Shown: one piece after another, positions 46,410-54,684 of the stretch
How positions within the stretch are numbered: position 1 is the first letter of the stretch
How the letters are laid out: each line of letters opens with the position of its first letter
Program-made: the position numbers and the translations under genes
NCBI RefSeq assembly: GCF_000299935.1
Contig: NZ_AMRL01000001.1
Location: 248,001 to 312,000 of the forward strand
Origin: Oceanibaculum indicum P24
Lineage (GTDB): Bacteria > Pseudomonadota > Alphaproteobacteria > Oceanibaculales > Oceanibaculaceae
Direction of reading: 5' to 3'
Length of the DNA stretch: 64,000 nucleotides
The notes under the pieces: model-generated
What the model was told of the DNA's origin: nothing
The model's input: the letters and a program-made list of their open reading frames with translations, nothing else
The model's database searches: none

Positions 46410-46862
46410 TCACTCCGCCGCCTTGGCGGCGTTAGCGACCCATTTCAGAATATGGTTTCCGACCGCCACCAGCTCCCCGTCCTGGTTGGTGATCGAAATG
46501 TCGGAGGTGGAGCGGCGGCGCGCCGCATCGACGGCGGCGATGCGATAGACCACGGTGATAGTATCGCCGATGAACACCGGCGCCAGGAAGCGGATGCGGT
46601 CATAGCCAAGCGATACCGCCGTCTCCTCCCCGCCGGTGCTGCCGGCAAGGTCGATCATCATGGTCGAGGCGGTGGACATGAAGCCCACCATCAGCGCGCC
46701 ATGGGCGATGCGCCGCCCATAGCTCGACTTGCGCATGAATTCCTCGTTCACGTGGTTGCCGGACAGATCGCCGGTGATGCCGGCGAAAAGATAGACATCG
46801 CTTTCCCCCACGGTCTTGGAAAAGCGTACCTCGTCGCCCGGCTTCACATAGAAGTCGCCCAT
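46410..46862 (-). CDS. MaoC-type hot-dog-fold hydratase
   Basis: This 150-residue protein has the MaoC/(R)-specific enoyl-CoA hydratase signature: VGESDVYLFAGITGDLSGNH, VNEEFM, with Asp and His in the catalytic positions, then RIAHGALMVGFMSTASTMMI and YDRIRFLAPVFIGDTITV. It hydrates trans-enoyl-CoA or a related unsaturated acyl compound. It lies 12 bases after the sugar-type ABC ATPase as the last gene of that operon, an unusual place, and faces the enoyl-CoA hydratase gene. The ATG follows GGGAGGCAGTCG. Confidence 0.88.
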   Translation of the reverse strand: MGDFYVKPGDEVRFSKTVGESDVYLFAGITGDLSGNHVNEEFMRKSSYGRRIAHGALMVGFMSTASTMMIDLAGSTGGEETAVSLGYDRIRFLAPVFIGDTITVVYRIAAVDAARRRSTSDISITNQDGELVAVGNHILKWVANAAKAAE

Positions 46863-46874
46863 CGACTGCCTCCC

Positions 46875-48029
46875 TCAGGACACATGCCGCAGCGGTGCCG
46901 CCTGCCCGCCGGACCCGCCGCTGCCGGCCGACCAGAGCACCGGCCCGTTATCGCCCGCCGCGAACAGATGCACACGGTCGATGGCGATGGAGAACCGCCC
47001 GGCATCGCCGCCGCGCAGATGCAGGTCGGGATCGACGCCGGCCGCCATGACCGAATGATCGCCGATCCGCACCTCGACCAGCTGCTGCGCGCCCAGCTGT
47101 TCGGTCAGCACGATGCTGCCGTCCAGCCGGATCACCGAGTCACCGCTTTCCTCGCCCAGCACCAGATGTTCGGGGCGCATGCCCATCACCAGCTTCTGGC
47201 CCTTCTGGCCGGCCAGTGCGGCCGACATGGCGTCGGGCAGGCGGATATCCGGGCCAAAGCCGGAGAGGGCAAGCCCGCCCTTGGCCTCCGTCACCGTGAC
47301 CTCGACGAAATTCATCGCCGGAGAGCCGAGGAAGCCGGCAACGAAGCGGTTTGCCGGCGTGCGGTAGAGCTGCAACGGCGTGCCGATCTGCTGCACCAGC
47401 CCGTCCTTCATCACGACGATACGGTCGCCCAGCGTCATCGCCTCCACCTGGTCATGGGTGACATAGATCGAGGTGGTGGCGACGCGGGTGCGCAGCTCCT
47501 TCAGCTCGATGCGCATCTGCGCGCGCAGCTTGGCGTCAAGGTTGGACAGCGGTTCATCGAACAGGAACACCGCCGGGTTGCGCACGATGCAGCGGCCCAG
47601 TGCCACGCGCTGCTGCTGGCCGCCTGACAGCTGCTTGGGCTTGCGGCCCATAAGCGGCTCGATGCCGAGAATGGCGGCCGCCCGGTCGATCTCCTTGCGG
47701 ATATCGGCCTCCGGCACCTTCCGGTTGCGCAGGCCGAAGGCCAGATTGTCGTACACCGTCATATGCTGGTAGAGCGCGTAGTTCTGGAACACCATGGCGA
47801 TGTCCCGGTCGCGCGGCGGCAGGTCGTTGACCACACGGCCGCCAATCTCGATGATGCCGCCGCTGATTTCCTCCAGCCCGGCGACCATGCGGAGCGTGGT
47901 GGACTTGCCGCAGCCGGACGGGCCGACCAGCACGACGAATTCCTCGTCGGCGACGGTGAGGTCCACATCGTGCACGGCATGCACCGGGCCGTAGCGCTTG
48001 TTGACCTGGGTAAGCTTTACTTCTGCCAT
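46875..48029 (-). CDS. Sugar-type ABC transporter ATPase (UgpC/MalK family)
   Basis: This 384-residue ATPase starts MAEVKLTQVNKRYGPVHAVH. It has Walker A GPSGCGKSTTLRMVAGL, the Q-loop FQNYALYQHMTVYDNLAFGL, signature LSGGQQQRVALGRCIVRNPA, Walker B VFLFDEPLSNLDAKLR and H-loop YVTHDQVEAMTLGD. A C-terminal OB/TOBE regulatory domain follows. It energises the two permeases encoded upstream in the operon. MalK-type ATPases can be shared among several CUT1 transporters. Confidence 0.94.
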   Translation of the reverse strand: MAEVKLTQVNKRYGPVHAVHDVDLTVADEEFVVLVGPSGCGKSTTLRMVAGLEEISGGIIEIGGRVVNDLPPRDRDIAMVFQNYALYQHMTVYDNLAFGLRNRKVPEADIRKEIDRAAAILGIEPLMGRKPKQLSGGQQQRVALGRCIVRNPAVFLFDEPLSNLDAKLRAQMRIELKELRTRVATTSIYVTHDQVEAMTLGDRIVVMKDGLVQQIGTPLQLYRTPANRFVAGFLGSPAMNFVEVTVTEAKGGLALSGFGPDIRLPDAMSAALAGQKGQKLVMGMRPEHLVLGEESGDSVIRLDGSIVLTEQLGAQQLVEVRIGDHSVMAAGVDPDLHLRGGDAGRFSIAIDRVHLFAAGDNGPVLWSAGSGGSGGQAAPLRHVS

Positions 48030-48068
48030 TTCGCGTTATCCGCTTTTCTGGGTTGTTTTGAGAGCGCG

Positions 48069-48929
48069 TCAGACCTTCAGGCCGCGCACCACGTATTTCT
48101 GTCCGAAGACCGCGACGATCAGCGCCGGCACCATCGCCATCGCGGCGGTGGCGCTCATCAGGTTCCACTCGGTGCCCAGCTCGCTGACGAACTGCGCCAT
48201 CACCACCGTGATCATCGGCGTGTTGTGGCTGGTCAGGATCAGCGCGAACAGGAACTCGTTCCAGGTCCACAGCCAGCACAGGATGCTCAAGGCCGCGATG
48301 CCCGGCATGGCCGCCGGCAGTGCCACCCGCACGAAGGCGCCCCAGCGGGTGCAGCCATCGATCAGCGCCGCCGATTCCATCGACGGGTCGATGCCGTCGA
48401 AGAAGCCCTTCATCAGCCAGGAGAAGAAGCAGATATGCACGGCGATGTGCGGCAGCAGCAGGCCGAGATAGCTGTCGAAGATGCCCCACCACTGGGTCAC
48501 GAAATACAGCGGCAGCACCCAGGTGATGTAGGGCACGGTGCGGAAGATGTAGATCGTCCCGAACCAGGCATTGGCCAGCTTGCCGGTGAAGCGCGACAGC
48601 ATGTAGCCGCTGGTCACCGTCACCGCCAGCGACAGCACGGTGGCCAGGGTGGCGATGATGAAGCTGTTGATGAAGGCATGGACCACCACCTCCTGCTCCA
48701 GCACCTCGGCATAGTTGGCCAGCGTGAATTCCAGCCCGCGATGCACGTAATAGACGCCCCAGGCCGGCCGCAGCGAGGTGAGGATCAGCCAGAACACAGG
48801 AAAGGCGAACAGCAGCAGCACGGCAGCGACGCATAGCAGGAAGAATACCCGCTTACCGCCGGGCGCCAGCGCGTCCAGGAAGCTGCCGCGCTTTGGCGTG
48901 GTGTAGCCGGTATCGGTGGCAACGCTCAT
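48069..48929 (-). CDS. Sugar-type ABC permease (MalG-like)
   Basis: This 286-residue inner-membrane permease has six helices. Its EAA loop is ESAALIDGCTRWGAFVRVAL with LPAAMPGIAALSILCWLWTW. I start it at ATG 48929 (MSVATDTGYTTPKRG), which has GGAGGTGTCGCG upstream and overlaps the MalF-type stop by ATGA. The frame is open further upstream but lies inside the MalF gene. Length is normal for CUT1 MalG-type subunits. Confidence 0.92.
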   Translation of the reverse strand: MSVATDTGYTTPKRGSFLDALAPGGKRVFFLLCVAAVLLLFAFPVFWLILTSLRPAWGVYYVHRGLEFTLANYAEVLEQEVVVHAFINSFIIATLATVLSLAVTVTSGYMLSRFTGKLANAWFGTIYIFRTVPYITWVLPLYFVTQWWGIFDSYLGLLLPHIAVHICFFSWLMKGFFDGIDPSMESAALIDGCTRWGAFVRVALPAAMPGIAALSILCWLWTWNEFLFALILTSHNTPMITVVMAQFVSELGTEWNLMSATAAMAMVPALIVAVFGQKYVVRGLKV

Positions 48930-49894
48930 CGCGACACCTCCATGAAACGGTTGAGCAGCTTGTAGAGGCCCCAGCCCAGCAGGCCGATGATGACCGCGCC
49001 GACCATCGCGGCGGCGGTGCCGCGCCCGAAATTCAGGAACACGAAGGCCTCGGTATAGGCGTAGATGCTGAACACCTCGGTCTGGCGGGCCGGGCCGCCG
49101 CCGGTGATGACCCACACCTGGTCGAAGGTTCTGAAACAGTCGATGGAGCGGATGACGATGCACACCGCCATCACCGGCCGCAGCATCGGCAAGGTTACAT
49201 GGGTGAACACCCGCCACTTGCCGGCCGCATCGATGGCGGCGGCCTCGTAGGGCTCCTTCGGCAGGCTGCGCAGCCCGGCCAGCAGGATGATGGTGAACCA
49301 GGGCGCCCACAGCCAGACATCGGCAAAGACGATGATGGCGAAGCTGGGCCAGCGGTCGGACAGCCAGGCGATCGGGCCGAAGCCCAGCCCTTCCCAGACC
49401 GCCGCGACCACGCCGAACTGGTCGTTGAAAATCCAGCGCATCATCATCGAGGCGATCACCGGCGCCACCATCAGCGGCAACAGGATCACCGTCTGCACCA
49501 CGGCATGGCCGAAGAAATGACGGTTCAGCAGATGGGCCAGCGCCAGCCCGATCATCAGGCCGATGCTGACGGAGCAGAACATCAGCAGCAGCGTGTTGGG
49601 CAGCACCAGATACAGGAAATTCGGATCGGTCAGAATATAGGCGTAATGCTCGAAGCCGACCCAGGTCCGCTGCGGGTCATAGAGCGCCCAGTCGCGGAAG
49701 CTGGCATTGGCGCCGATCAGGATCGGCAGCACCTGGAACAGCAGGAGCATGATGCCCGAAGGGGCGAGCAGCAGCAGGCTAAAGCGGGTCTTTTCGTCGA
49801 ACAGCGCCCGCTTGCGGCCACGCCCTCCGGTGCCGGGTGTCCCCGGGGCATTGCGCCCCGGGGTCCCGTCTAGGGTGTGATTGTCTATCGCCAT
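48926..49894 (-). CDS. Sugar-type ABC permease (MalF-like)
   Basis: This 322-residue permease has a polar, Gly/Pro-rich N-terminus (GTPGRNAPGTPGTGGRGRKR), then helix 1 (FSLLLLAPSGIMLLLFQVLP), further helices, and the EAA loop YEAAAIDAAGKWRVFTHVTL. I start it at ATG 49894 (MAIDNHTLDG), 16 bases after the binding-protein stop; ATG 49981 would overlap the binding-protein gene by 71 bases. The odd N-terminal repeat is encoded by a strong hairpin. Confidence 0.9.
   Translation of the reverse strand: MAIDNHTLDGTPGRNAPGTPGTGGRGRKRALFDEKTRFSLLLLAPSGIMLLLFQVLPILIGANASFRDWALYDPQRTWVGFEHYAYILTDPNFLYLVLPNTLLLMFCSVSIGLMIGLALAHLLNRHFFGHAVVQTVILLPLMVAPVIASMMMRWIFNDQFGVVAAVWEGLGFGPIAWLSDRWPSFAIIVFADVWLWAPWFTIILLAGLRSLPKEPYEAAAIDAAGKWRVFTHVTLPMLRPVMAVCIVIRSIDCFRTFDQVWVITGGGPARQTEVFSIYAYTEAFVFLNFGRGTAAAMVGAVIIGLLGWGLYKLLNRFMEVSR
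49841..49863 (-). other. GC hairpin inside the malF-like 5' coding region
   Basis: CCCCGGGGC (49841-49849) and GCCCCGGGG (49855-49863) form a perfect 9-bp stem around five bases, starting about 31 bases into the MalF-type gene and about 47 bases after the binding-protein stop. Its location resembles the post-binding-protein hairpins at 29039 and 34979, though here it is within coding sequence. Confidence 0.45.
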
Positions 49895-49910
49895 TGTTTC
49901 CGGGCCGTGG

Positions 49911-51221
49911 TTACTGGCCGGCGTTGGCGGCCTGATGGACCTTGTCCATGCCAGCCTCCAGACCCTTGGCGATATCCTCACGCTTGCCCTTCAGAATGCC
50001 GATCATGACATCCGAATAGGCCTTGTGGACGGCTGGCCAGGCCGGGAAGTAATAGGCCGAGTGGGTGCCGACATTCTGGTCGAACACCGCGTTCTTCAAC
50101 TGGGCGAAGACCGGGTCCTTCTTTTCCAGCGCCGCCCAGGCGTCCAGGCTCGGGGGCGGACCACCGGTCTCTTCCCACATCTTCATCTGCCCCTCGACGT
50201 CGGTCAGCATGGCACCCAGGATTTCCTTGGCCGCCTTCTGCCGTTCCGCCGGCACGCCCTTGGGAATGCCCCAGCCCCAGATCTCGTTCCAGGCGAAGGG
50301 CTTGTCGGAACGCGGGCCCATCGGCTGCGGCGCCATGCCGACCTTGCCGGCGATGCGCGACTTCTTCGGATTGTTGAAATCGCCGAAATGCGTGGAATCG
50401 ACCAGCGTGAAGGCAGCGTCGCCGGCCATGAAGATGGCGTTCGCCTCGTCACGCGTGTAGGTGGTCATCGCCTCCGGGCTGATCTTGTGGGTGTGCAGCG
50501 CATCCCACCAGAACTCCACATATTCCTTGGTGCAGGGCTCGGTCAGCGCTGGCGTCCAGCCGGCCGCGGCCAGCTTCTTGTTGTCGCGCTCCCACAACGG
50601 CTTGAAGATGTCGCACTTGTTGCCCCACATGGTCCACCACAGGGAGAACCAGGTGTTGTTCATGGCCATGCCGCCGACATAGCCCCACTTCACCTTGCCT
50701 TCCTTCTGCAGCCGCTGGCCGACCTTTACCAGCTCGTCCCAGGTAGTGGGGACTTCTTCCGGCTTCACCAGATCGGTGCGGTAGAAGAAGGTGCCGACCG
50801 TATGGGCCGCCGGTACCGCGCTGACCTTGCCATCCTCGTCATAGAAGGCATCGAGCGGATGCTTGGCGACGCGGTCCATGCCCGGCACATCGTCCATGCG
50901 GGCAACCCATTTGATCCAGAGCTGGCCCCAGTCGTCATTGTGCCAGATGATGTCGAACTGGTCGTTTCCAGAGGTGAGCGTGGCGGTGACCTTCTCCTGG
51001 AAGATGGAGTAGGCCATCGGGATCTTGACCAGCTTGATCCCCTTCTTCGTCGCCCATTTGTCCATGATGGACACGCTGGCCTCTAGGATCGGGTTCTTCA
51101 TGTAACCGATCTTCAGCTCCTTCACCTCAGCCCTCGCCGGGGCCGCGGAGAAGGCTGTCAGGGCAACAGCGCCGACCGCCAAGGCGGATAGCGTGCCCTT
51201 CAGCATCTTTCCTACCGACAT
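49911..51221 (-). CDS. Sugar-type ABC transporter substrate-binding protein
   Basis: This 436-residue periplasmic protein has a Sec signal peptide (LSALAVGAVALTAFSAAPAR, then AEVKELKIGY) and a family 1 extracellular solute-binding fold. Seen are ISIMD-like EASVSIMDKWATKKGIKLVK, FDIIWHNDDWGQLWIKWVAR, TVGTFFYRTDLVKPEEVPTT and WGWGIPKGVPAERQKAAKEI. Such CUT1 proteins bind oligosaccharides, sugar acids or polyols. The ATG follows CTAAGGGAGGAACCAC. A TTGACA box and a perfect LacI operator lie upstream, and uronate-type enzymes are nearby, so a sugar acid is a fair guess. Confidence 0.9.
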   Translation of the reverse strand: MSVGKMLKGTLSALAVGAVALTAFSAAPARAEVKELKIGYMKNPILEASVSIMDKWATKKGIKLVKIPMAYSIFQEKVTATLTSGNDQFDIIWHNDDWGQLWIKWVARMDDVPGMDRVAKHPLDAFYDEDGKVSAVPAAHTVGTFFYRTDLVKPEEVPTTWDELVKVGQRLQKEGKVKWGYVGGMAMNNTWFSLWWTMWGNKCDIFKPLWERDNKKLAAAGWTPALTEPCTKEYVEFWWDALHTHKISPEAMTTYTRDEANAIFMAGDAAFTLVDSTHFGDFNNPKKSRIAGKVGMAPQPMGPRSDKPFAWNEIWGWGIPKGVPAERQKAAKEILGAMLTDVEGQMKMWEETGGPPPSLDAWAALEKKDPVFAQLKNAVFDQNVGTHSAYYFPAWPAVHKAYSDVMIGILKGKREDIAKGLEAGMDKVHQAANAGQ

Positions 51222-51374
51222 GTGGTTCCTCCCTTAGGATCCGTTGAATGCGGCTTGTTCCGCGCTTTTGCGGCTCCGCACCTGCAACGCCCGGCTGTTC
51301 TGAGTCTGTGGGCGCCGTCGTTCCGGGGGCGCTTGTCCGGTCCCGTCCCTTGCGGGTATCTGCCGGAGATTTTT

Positions 51375-51388
51375 TGTAAGCGCTTACA
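51375..51388. promoter_or_regulatory. LacI-family operator for the sugar ABC operon
   Basis: TGTAAGCGCTTACA is a perfect 14-bp palindrome with the central CG typical of LacI-family sites. It lies 154-167 bases upstream of the binding-protein start, just downstream of a TTGACA promoter element. It is near-identical to the site at 54685. Confidence 0.75.
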
Positions 51389-51585
51389 GAAACGCTAGAA
51401 GATGATTGCGCGTGCTGTCAAGCGCACGCATGACATTTTCCTAAATAAGAAATTTTCGACCTTCCGAGACAAGCCTCCAGGACTCCCTGTCTGCGCCATT
51501 CCTGGACAGAAAGCCTTGTCGCAGCGCACAAAAAAGTCGCCTCAAACCGTCCCTTGCGCTAGATTGGCAAGAGCAATTAGGACAT

Positions 51586-51599
51586 GGAAAGCGCTTACG
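51586..51599. promoter_or_regulatory. LacI-family operator at the lacI gene
   Basis: GGAAAGCGCTTACG shares the core AAGCGCTTAC with the perfect operator at 51375. It ends 6 bases before the lacI start codon, where binding would block transcription or translation start, so it points to autoregulation. Confidence 0.6.
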
Positions 51600-51605
51600 G
51601 ATTGC

Positions 51606-52646
51606 ATGGCCCAGCTTAGCGATGTTGCGAAACGCGCCGGCGTTTCAACCGCCTCCGTCTCCCGCGTGCTGAACCACCCGGACAAGGTGAGTGCCCGCAT
51701 CCGCGAGAAGGTCACCCAGGCGATGGAGGAACTGGGCTATGTGCGCGACGGCGCTGCCCGGGCGCTGGCCTCGCGGCGTTCCTACTCCATCGGCTCGGTG
51801 GTGCCGACCATCGGTATCGGCATCTTCGCCAGCGGCGTGGAACGGCTGCAGCAACGGCTGAAGGAATATGGCTACCAGCTGCTGATCGCCACCACCCAAT
51901 ATGACGCCACGAAGGAGCTGGAAGCCGTGCGCGCCCTGCTGGAACGCGGCGTGGACGGGGTACAGCTGGTTGGCCAGCAGCACGATCCGCGCGTCTATGC
52001 CCTGCTGAAGGGGCGCGGCATCCCCTATGTGAACACCTACCAGTACGACGCCGAGAACGAGCATCCCTCAATCGGCTTCGACAATTACCGCAGCGCCTGG
52101 GACCTGATGCGCCATCTGATGGAGCTGGGGCACCGCAATGTCGGCATCATCACCAGCCCGACGCGGCTGAATGACCGCATCTCAGCGCGCCTCGACGGCA
52201 TGCTGGCCTGCCTGAAATCCTATGGCATCGACCAGCCCTCCAGCCGGGTCATCGAGGTGGCGCACAAGCTGGCCGACGGGCGCAGTGCGACCCGCGCGCT
52301 GATGCGCAGCCACCCTGAGCTGACGGCGATCTGCGGCACCGCCGACGCGCTGGCCATCGGCGCGCTGTTCGAGTTGCGCACCATGGGCATATCGGTGCCG
52401 GGCGAGGTCTCGGTCGCCGGCTATGACGATCTGGAGATTGTGCGCCATCTCGACCCCACCCTCACCACCGTGCATGTGCCGGTGGAGGAGATCGGCATGC
52501 GCGTCGCCGACTATCTGCTGGGCTGCATCGAGGGCCGCGCCATGCCGATGAAGACGGAACTGGAAGCCACGCTGGTCCTGCGCGACTCGACCGCGCGGGT
52601 GCGCACTGCCATGACAGTGGCCAGAAGCGCCGCGGGACAGTCCTAG
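51606..52646 (+). CDS. LacI-family transcriptional regulator
   Basis: This 346-residue protein has an N-terminal LacI HTH (MAQLSDVAKRAGVSTASVSR, VLNHPDKVSARIREKV), a hinge helix (ARALASRRSYSIGSVVP) and a periplasmic-binding-protein-like effector domain ending AGYDDLEIVRHLDPTLTTVH. The start at ATG 51606 places the HTH at residue 3, as in the family; the open frame upstream is promoter DNA. Operators with the central CG bracket its own gene, the ABC operon and the uronate pair. The inducer is probably the sugar acid or a product. Confidence 0.94.
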   Translation: MAQLSDVAKRAGVSTASVSRVLNHPDKVSARIREKVTQAMEELGYVRDGAARALASRRSYSIGSVVPTIGIGIFASGVERLQQRLKEYGYQLLIATTQYDATKELEAVRALLERGVDGVQLVGQQHDPRVYALLKGRGIPYVNTYQYDAENEHPSIGFDNYRSAWDLMRHLMELGHRNVGIITSPTRLNDRISARLDGMLACLKSYGIDQPSSRVIEVAHKLADGRSATRALMRSHPELTAICGTADALAIGALFELRTMGISVPGEVSVAGYDDLEIVRHLDPTLTTVHVPVEEIGMRVADYLLGCIEGRAMPMKTELEATLVLRDSTARVRTAMTVARSAAGQS

Positions 52647-52651
52647 GGCGC

Positions 52652-53464
52652 CTAGCCGATCTTCGCTAGGTCGCCGTCGAACTCCATGGCGCAATATTCG
52701 CCGCCATGGAACAGGCGCTCGGTCAGCGGCTCGTCCTCCGGCTGCATCGCCACCAGTATTTCCGCCGCATACTCCTCCGCATTATCCTGCGGCCGGTAGC
52801 CGATGCGCGCGGCCAGACTGTCGTGCCACTTGTTGCGGCTGTTGGCCGACACGCCATAGATGATCTCGAAATGGATGCCCGCCGCCCGCAGGCAGACATC
52901 GACCAGATGCACGCAATCGCGGTGGCTGAGCCAGGTGTTCAGCATGCGCACATTCTTCGGCTTCGGCTGGAAGGAGCCGATGCGCAGATTGATGATCTCC
53001 ATGCCATGCTTGTCGGCATAGAGCCGGCCCATCGCCTCGCCGAACACCTTGGAGACGCCATAGCGGCCATCAGGCCGCGGCGGCACGGTCTCATCGATGT
53101 GCCGGCCGCGCGGATGAAAGCCGATCGTGTGGTTGGAGCTGGCGAAGACGATGCGCTTCACCCCCTGCCGTCGGGCCGCCTCATAGGTGTTGTGGAGGCC
53201 GATGATGTTGTTGGCGAGGATAGGCTCCCAGGGCTGCTCGACCGGGGTGCCGGCCAGATGCACCACCGCATCGACATCCTTCATCGCCGCTTCCAGCCCG
53301 GCGAGGTCGGCGAGGTCGAGGCCTTCCACCACCTCCTCGCCCTTCTGCGCCGGACCGAGCGCCGCCCGGTCCGTCACCCGCACGACCGGATAGCGGCCGC
53401 GCAGCCCCTCGCGCAGCACATTTCCGATAGCGCCGGCGGCGCCGGTGATCAGGATGCGGTGCAT
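52652..53464 (-). CDS. udh: Uronate dehydrogenase-like NAD-dependent dehydrogenase
   Basis: This 270-residue extended-SDR-type protein has RILITGAAGAIGNVLREGLR, DLADLAGLEAAMKDVDAVVH, IIGLHNTYEAARRQGVKRIV, FASSNHTIGFHPRGRHIDE, the active-site YGVSKVFGEAMGRLYADKHG and LRIGSFQPKPKNVRMLNTWL. These segments closely follow uronate dehydrogenase (EC 1.1.1.203), which oxidises galacturonate or glucuronate to the aldarolactone. I start it at ATG 53464 because AAGGAGGA stands before it; ATG 53494 would add 10 residues and overlap the previous gene. It follows an enolase-superfamily gene. Another hexose or uronate-like sugar remains possible. Confidence 0.82.
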   Translation of the reverse strand: MHRILITGAAGAIGNVLREGLRGRYPVVRVTDRAALGPAQKGEEVVEGLDLADLAGLEAAMKDVDAVVHLAGTPVEQPWEPILANNIIGLHNTYEAARRQGVKRIVFASSNHTIGFHPRGRHIDETVPPRPDGRYGVSKVFGEAMGRLYADKHGMEIINLRIGSFQPKPKNVRMLNTWLSHRDCVHLVDVCLRAAGIHFEIIYGVSANSRNKWHDSLAARIGYRPQDNAEEYAAEILVAMQPEDEPLTERLFHGGEYCAMEFDGDLAKIG

Positions 53465-53490
53465 GTCTTCCTCCTTCGGTAGCGTGTTCC

Positions 53491-54639
53491 TCAAGCGGCC
53501 CGGGCGCTGTTATGGCCGACGCTGACCCAGCCGCTGCCGTACTTTGCCACCGCCTGCTCGTCGAAATCGAAGCCGATGCCGGGGGCGTCCGGCAGTTTCA
53601 GATTGCCCTTGTCGAATTCCAGCTGCCTTCCGACCAGACGACGGAAATTCAGCACCTGATCGTCGAGGAAGAACTCCACGAACTGCCCGTTCGAGGAAGA
53701 GGCCACCAGATGCACATGCAGGTCGTGGAACCAGTGCGGGCAGATCTTCACGCCATAGCCAGCTGCAAGCGCGGCGATGCGGCGGAACTCGCTGATGCCG
53801 CCGCAGACCAGCGCATCAGTCTGCAGGATGCCGGCACCGCCCTTCTCCAGCAGCTCCTTGTGCCGCCAGCGGCCATATTCGATCTCGCCGGTCGCCACGG
53901 TGACCGGGGTACGCGCCGCCAGCCTTGCATGATTGTCGATGTCGTCCGGGCTGAACGGCTCCTCGATCCAGTAGGGATCGTAGGGCTCGTACCGGCGCAT
54001 GTATTCCAGTGCCGTCGGCAGGTCTTCCCAGGCATTGTTGGCGTCCAGCATCAGCAGGATATCCTCGCCGATGGCCTCGCGCGCGGCGGCGATGCGCTTT
54101 TCCTCGCCCGCCGGATCGAGCCGACCAACCTTGATCTTCACCGCCTTGAAGCCCTTGGCGACATAGCCCGCCACCTCCTCGCCCAGCATGGCCGGAGTCT
54201 TGCCGTCCAGGTAATAGCCGCCGCTGGCATAGGCCGGCACGCTCTTGTCCGCCGACCCGCCGAGATACTGCCAGAGCGGCATGCCGGCGGCGCGCGCATT
54301 GCGGTCCCAGATCGCCACGTCGATGGCCGACAGCGCGCGCATGACCGTGCCCATGCGGCCCTGCAGCAGCGATTCTTGGTACATGTCCTTCCAGATCTTC
54401 TCGACCGTCAGCGGGTCCTTGCCGACCACGATGGGGCCCAGCAGCTCCTCCACCGCGATCTGCCCCAGCCGCCCGGCGGCGCTGCCGACATAGCAGAAGC
54501 CCAGCCCCTCCACCCCGTCGTCAGTGCGCACCTTCACCAGCAGGTAATGCCGGTCATGCACCATGCGGGTGGAAAAGGCCGTCGCCTTGTCCAGCGGGAC
54601 GCGGGCAACGGTGCAGGAAACCTGCTCGATCTTGCTCAT
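53491..54639 (-). CDS. Enolase-superfamily dehydratase/cycloisomerase (mandelate racemase group)
   Basis: This 382-residue protein has the superfamily residues in order: KxK base (FKAVKIKVG, Lys168/Lys170), metal ligands Asp199 (LMLDANNAW), Glu226 (YWIEEPF) and Glu252 (GEIEYG), then Asp275 and His302 (VKICPHWFHDLHV) of the second base. With a KxK and a His-Asp pair it belongs to the mandelate-racemase type that includes sugar-acid dehydratases and galactarolactone cycloisomerase. Its neighbour is a uronate dehydrogenase-like gene, so the aldarolactone or a sugar acid is the likely substrate. The ATG follows GGGAGGTCCC, and a perfect LacI half-arrangement precedes it. Confidence 0.86.
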   Translation of the reverse strand: MSKIEQVSCTVARVPLDKATAFSTRMVHDRHYLLVKVRTDDGVEGLGFCYVGSAAGRLGQIAVEELLGPIVVGKDPLTVEKIWKDMYQESLLQGRMGTVMRALSAIDVAIWDRNARAAGMPLWQYLGGSADKSVPAYASGGYYLDGKTPAMLGEEVAGYVAKGFKAVKIKVGRLDPAGEEKRIAAAREAIGEDILLMLDANNAWEDLPTALEYMRRYEPYDPYWIEEPFSPDDIDNHARLAARTPVTVATGEIEYGRWRHKELLEKGGAGILQTDALVCGGISEFRRIAALAAGYGVKICPHWFHDLHVHLVASSSNGQFVEFFLDDQVLNFRRLVGRQLEFDKGNLKLPDAPGIGFDFDEQAVAKYGSGWVSVGHNSARAA

Positions 54640-54684
54640 GGGACCTCCCTCATCTGCGATCCCGGCCTTCTGGGGGACCGAATT

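Larger units (their letters stand above)
51222..51605. promoter_or_regulatory. Divergent control region of the sugar ABC operon and lacI
   Basis: This 384-bp stretch has no convincing gene. It holds the LacI operator TGTAAGCGCTTACA at 51375-51388 and a second, weaker one at 51586-51599. A minus-strand TTGACA (51421-51416) is followed after 17 bp by CTAGCG and then the operator, so a bound repressor would cover the start point of the ABC operon. Between 51222 and 51370 I see nothing beyond the binding-protein ribosome-binding site near 51230. Confidence 0.6.

Noticed and set aside
52642-52654. CTAGG/CCTAG symmetry between lacI and udh
   Set aside because: It arises from two opposed TAG stop codons close together and is too short to act as a terminator.
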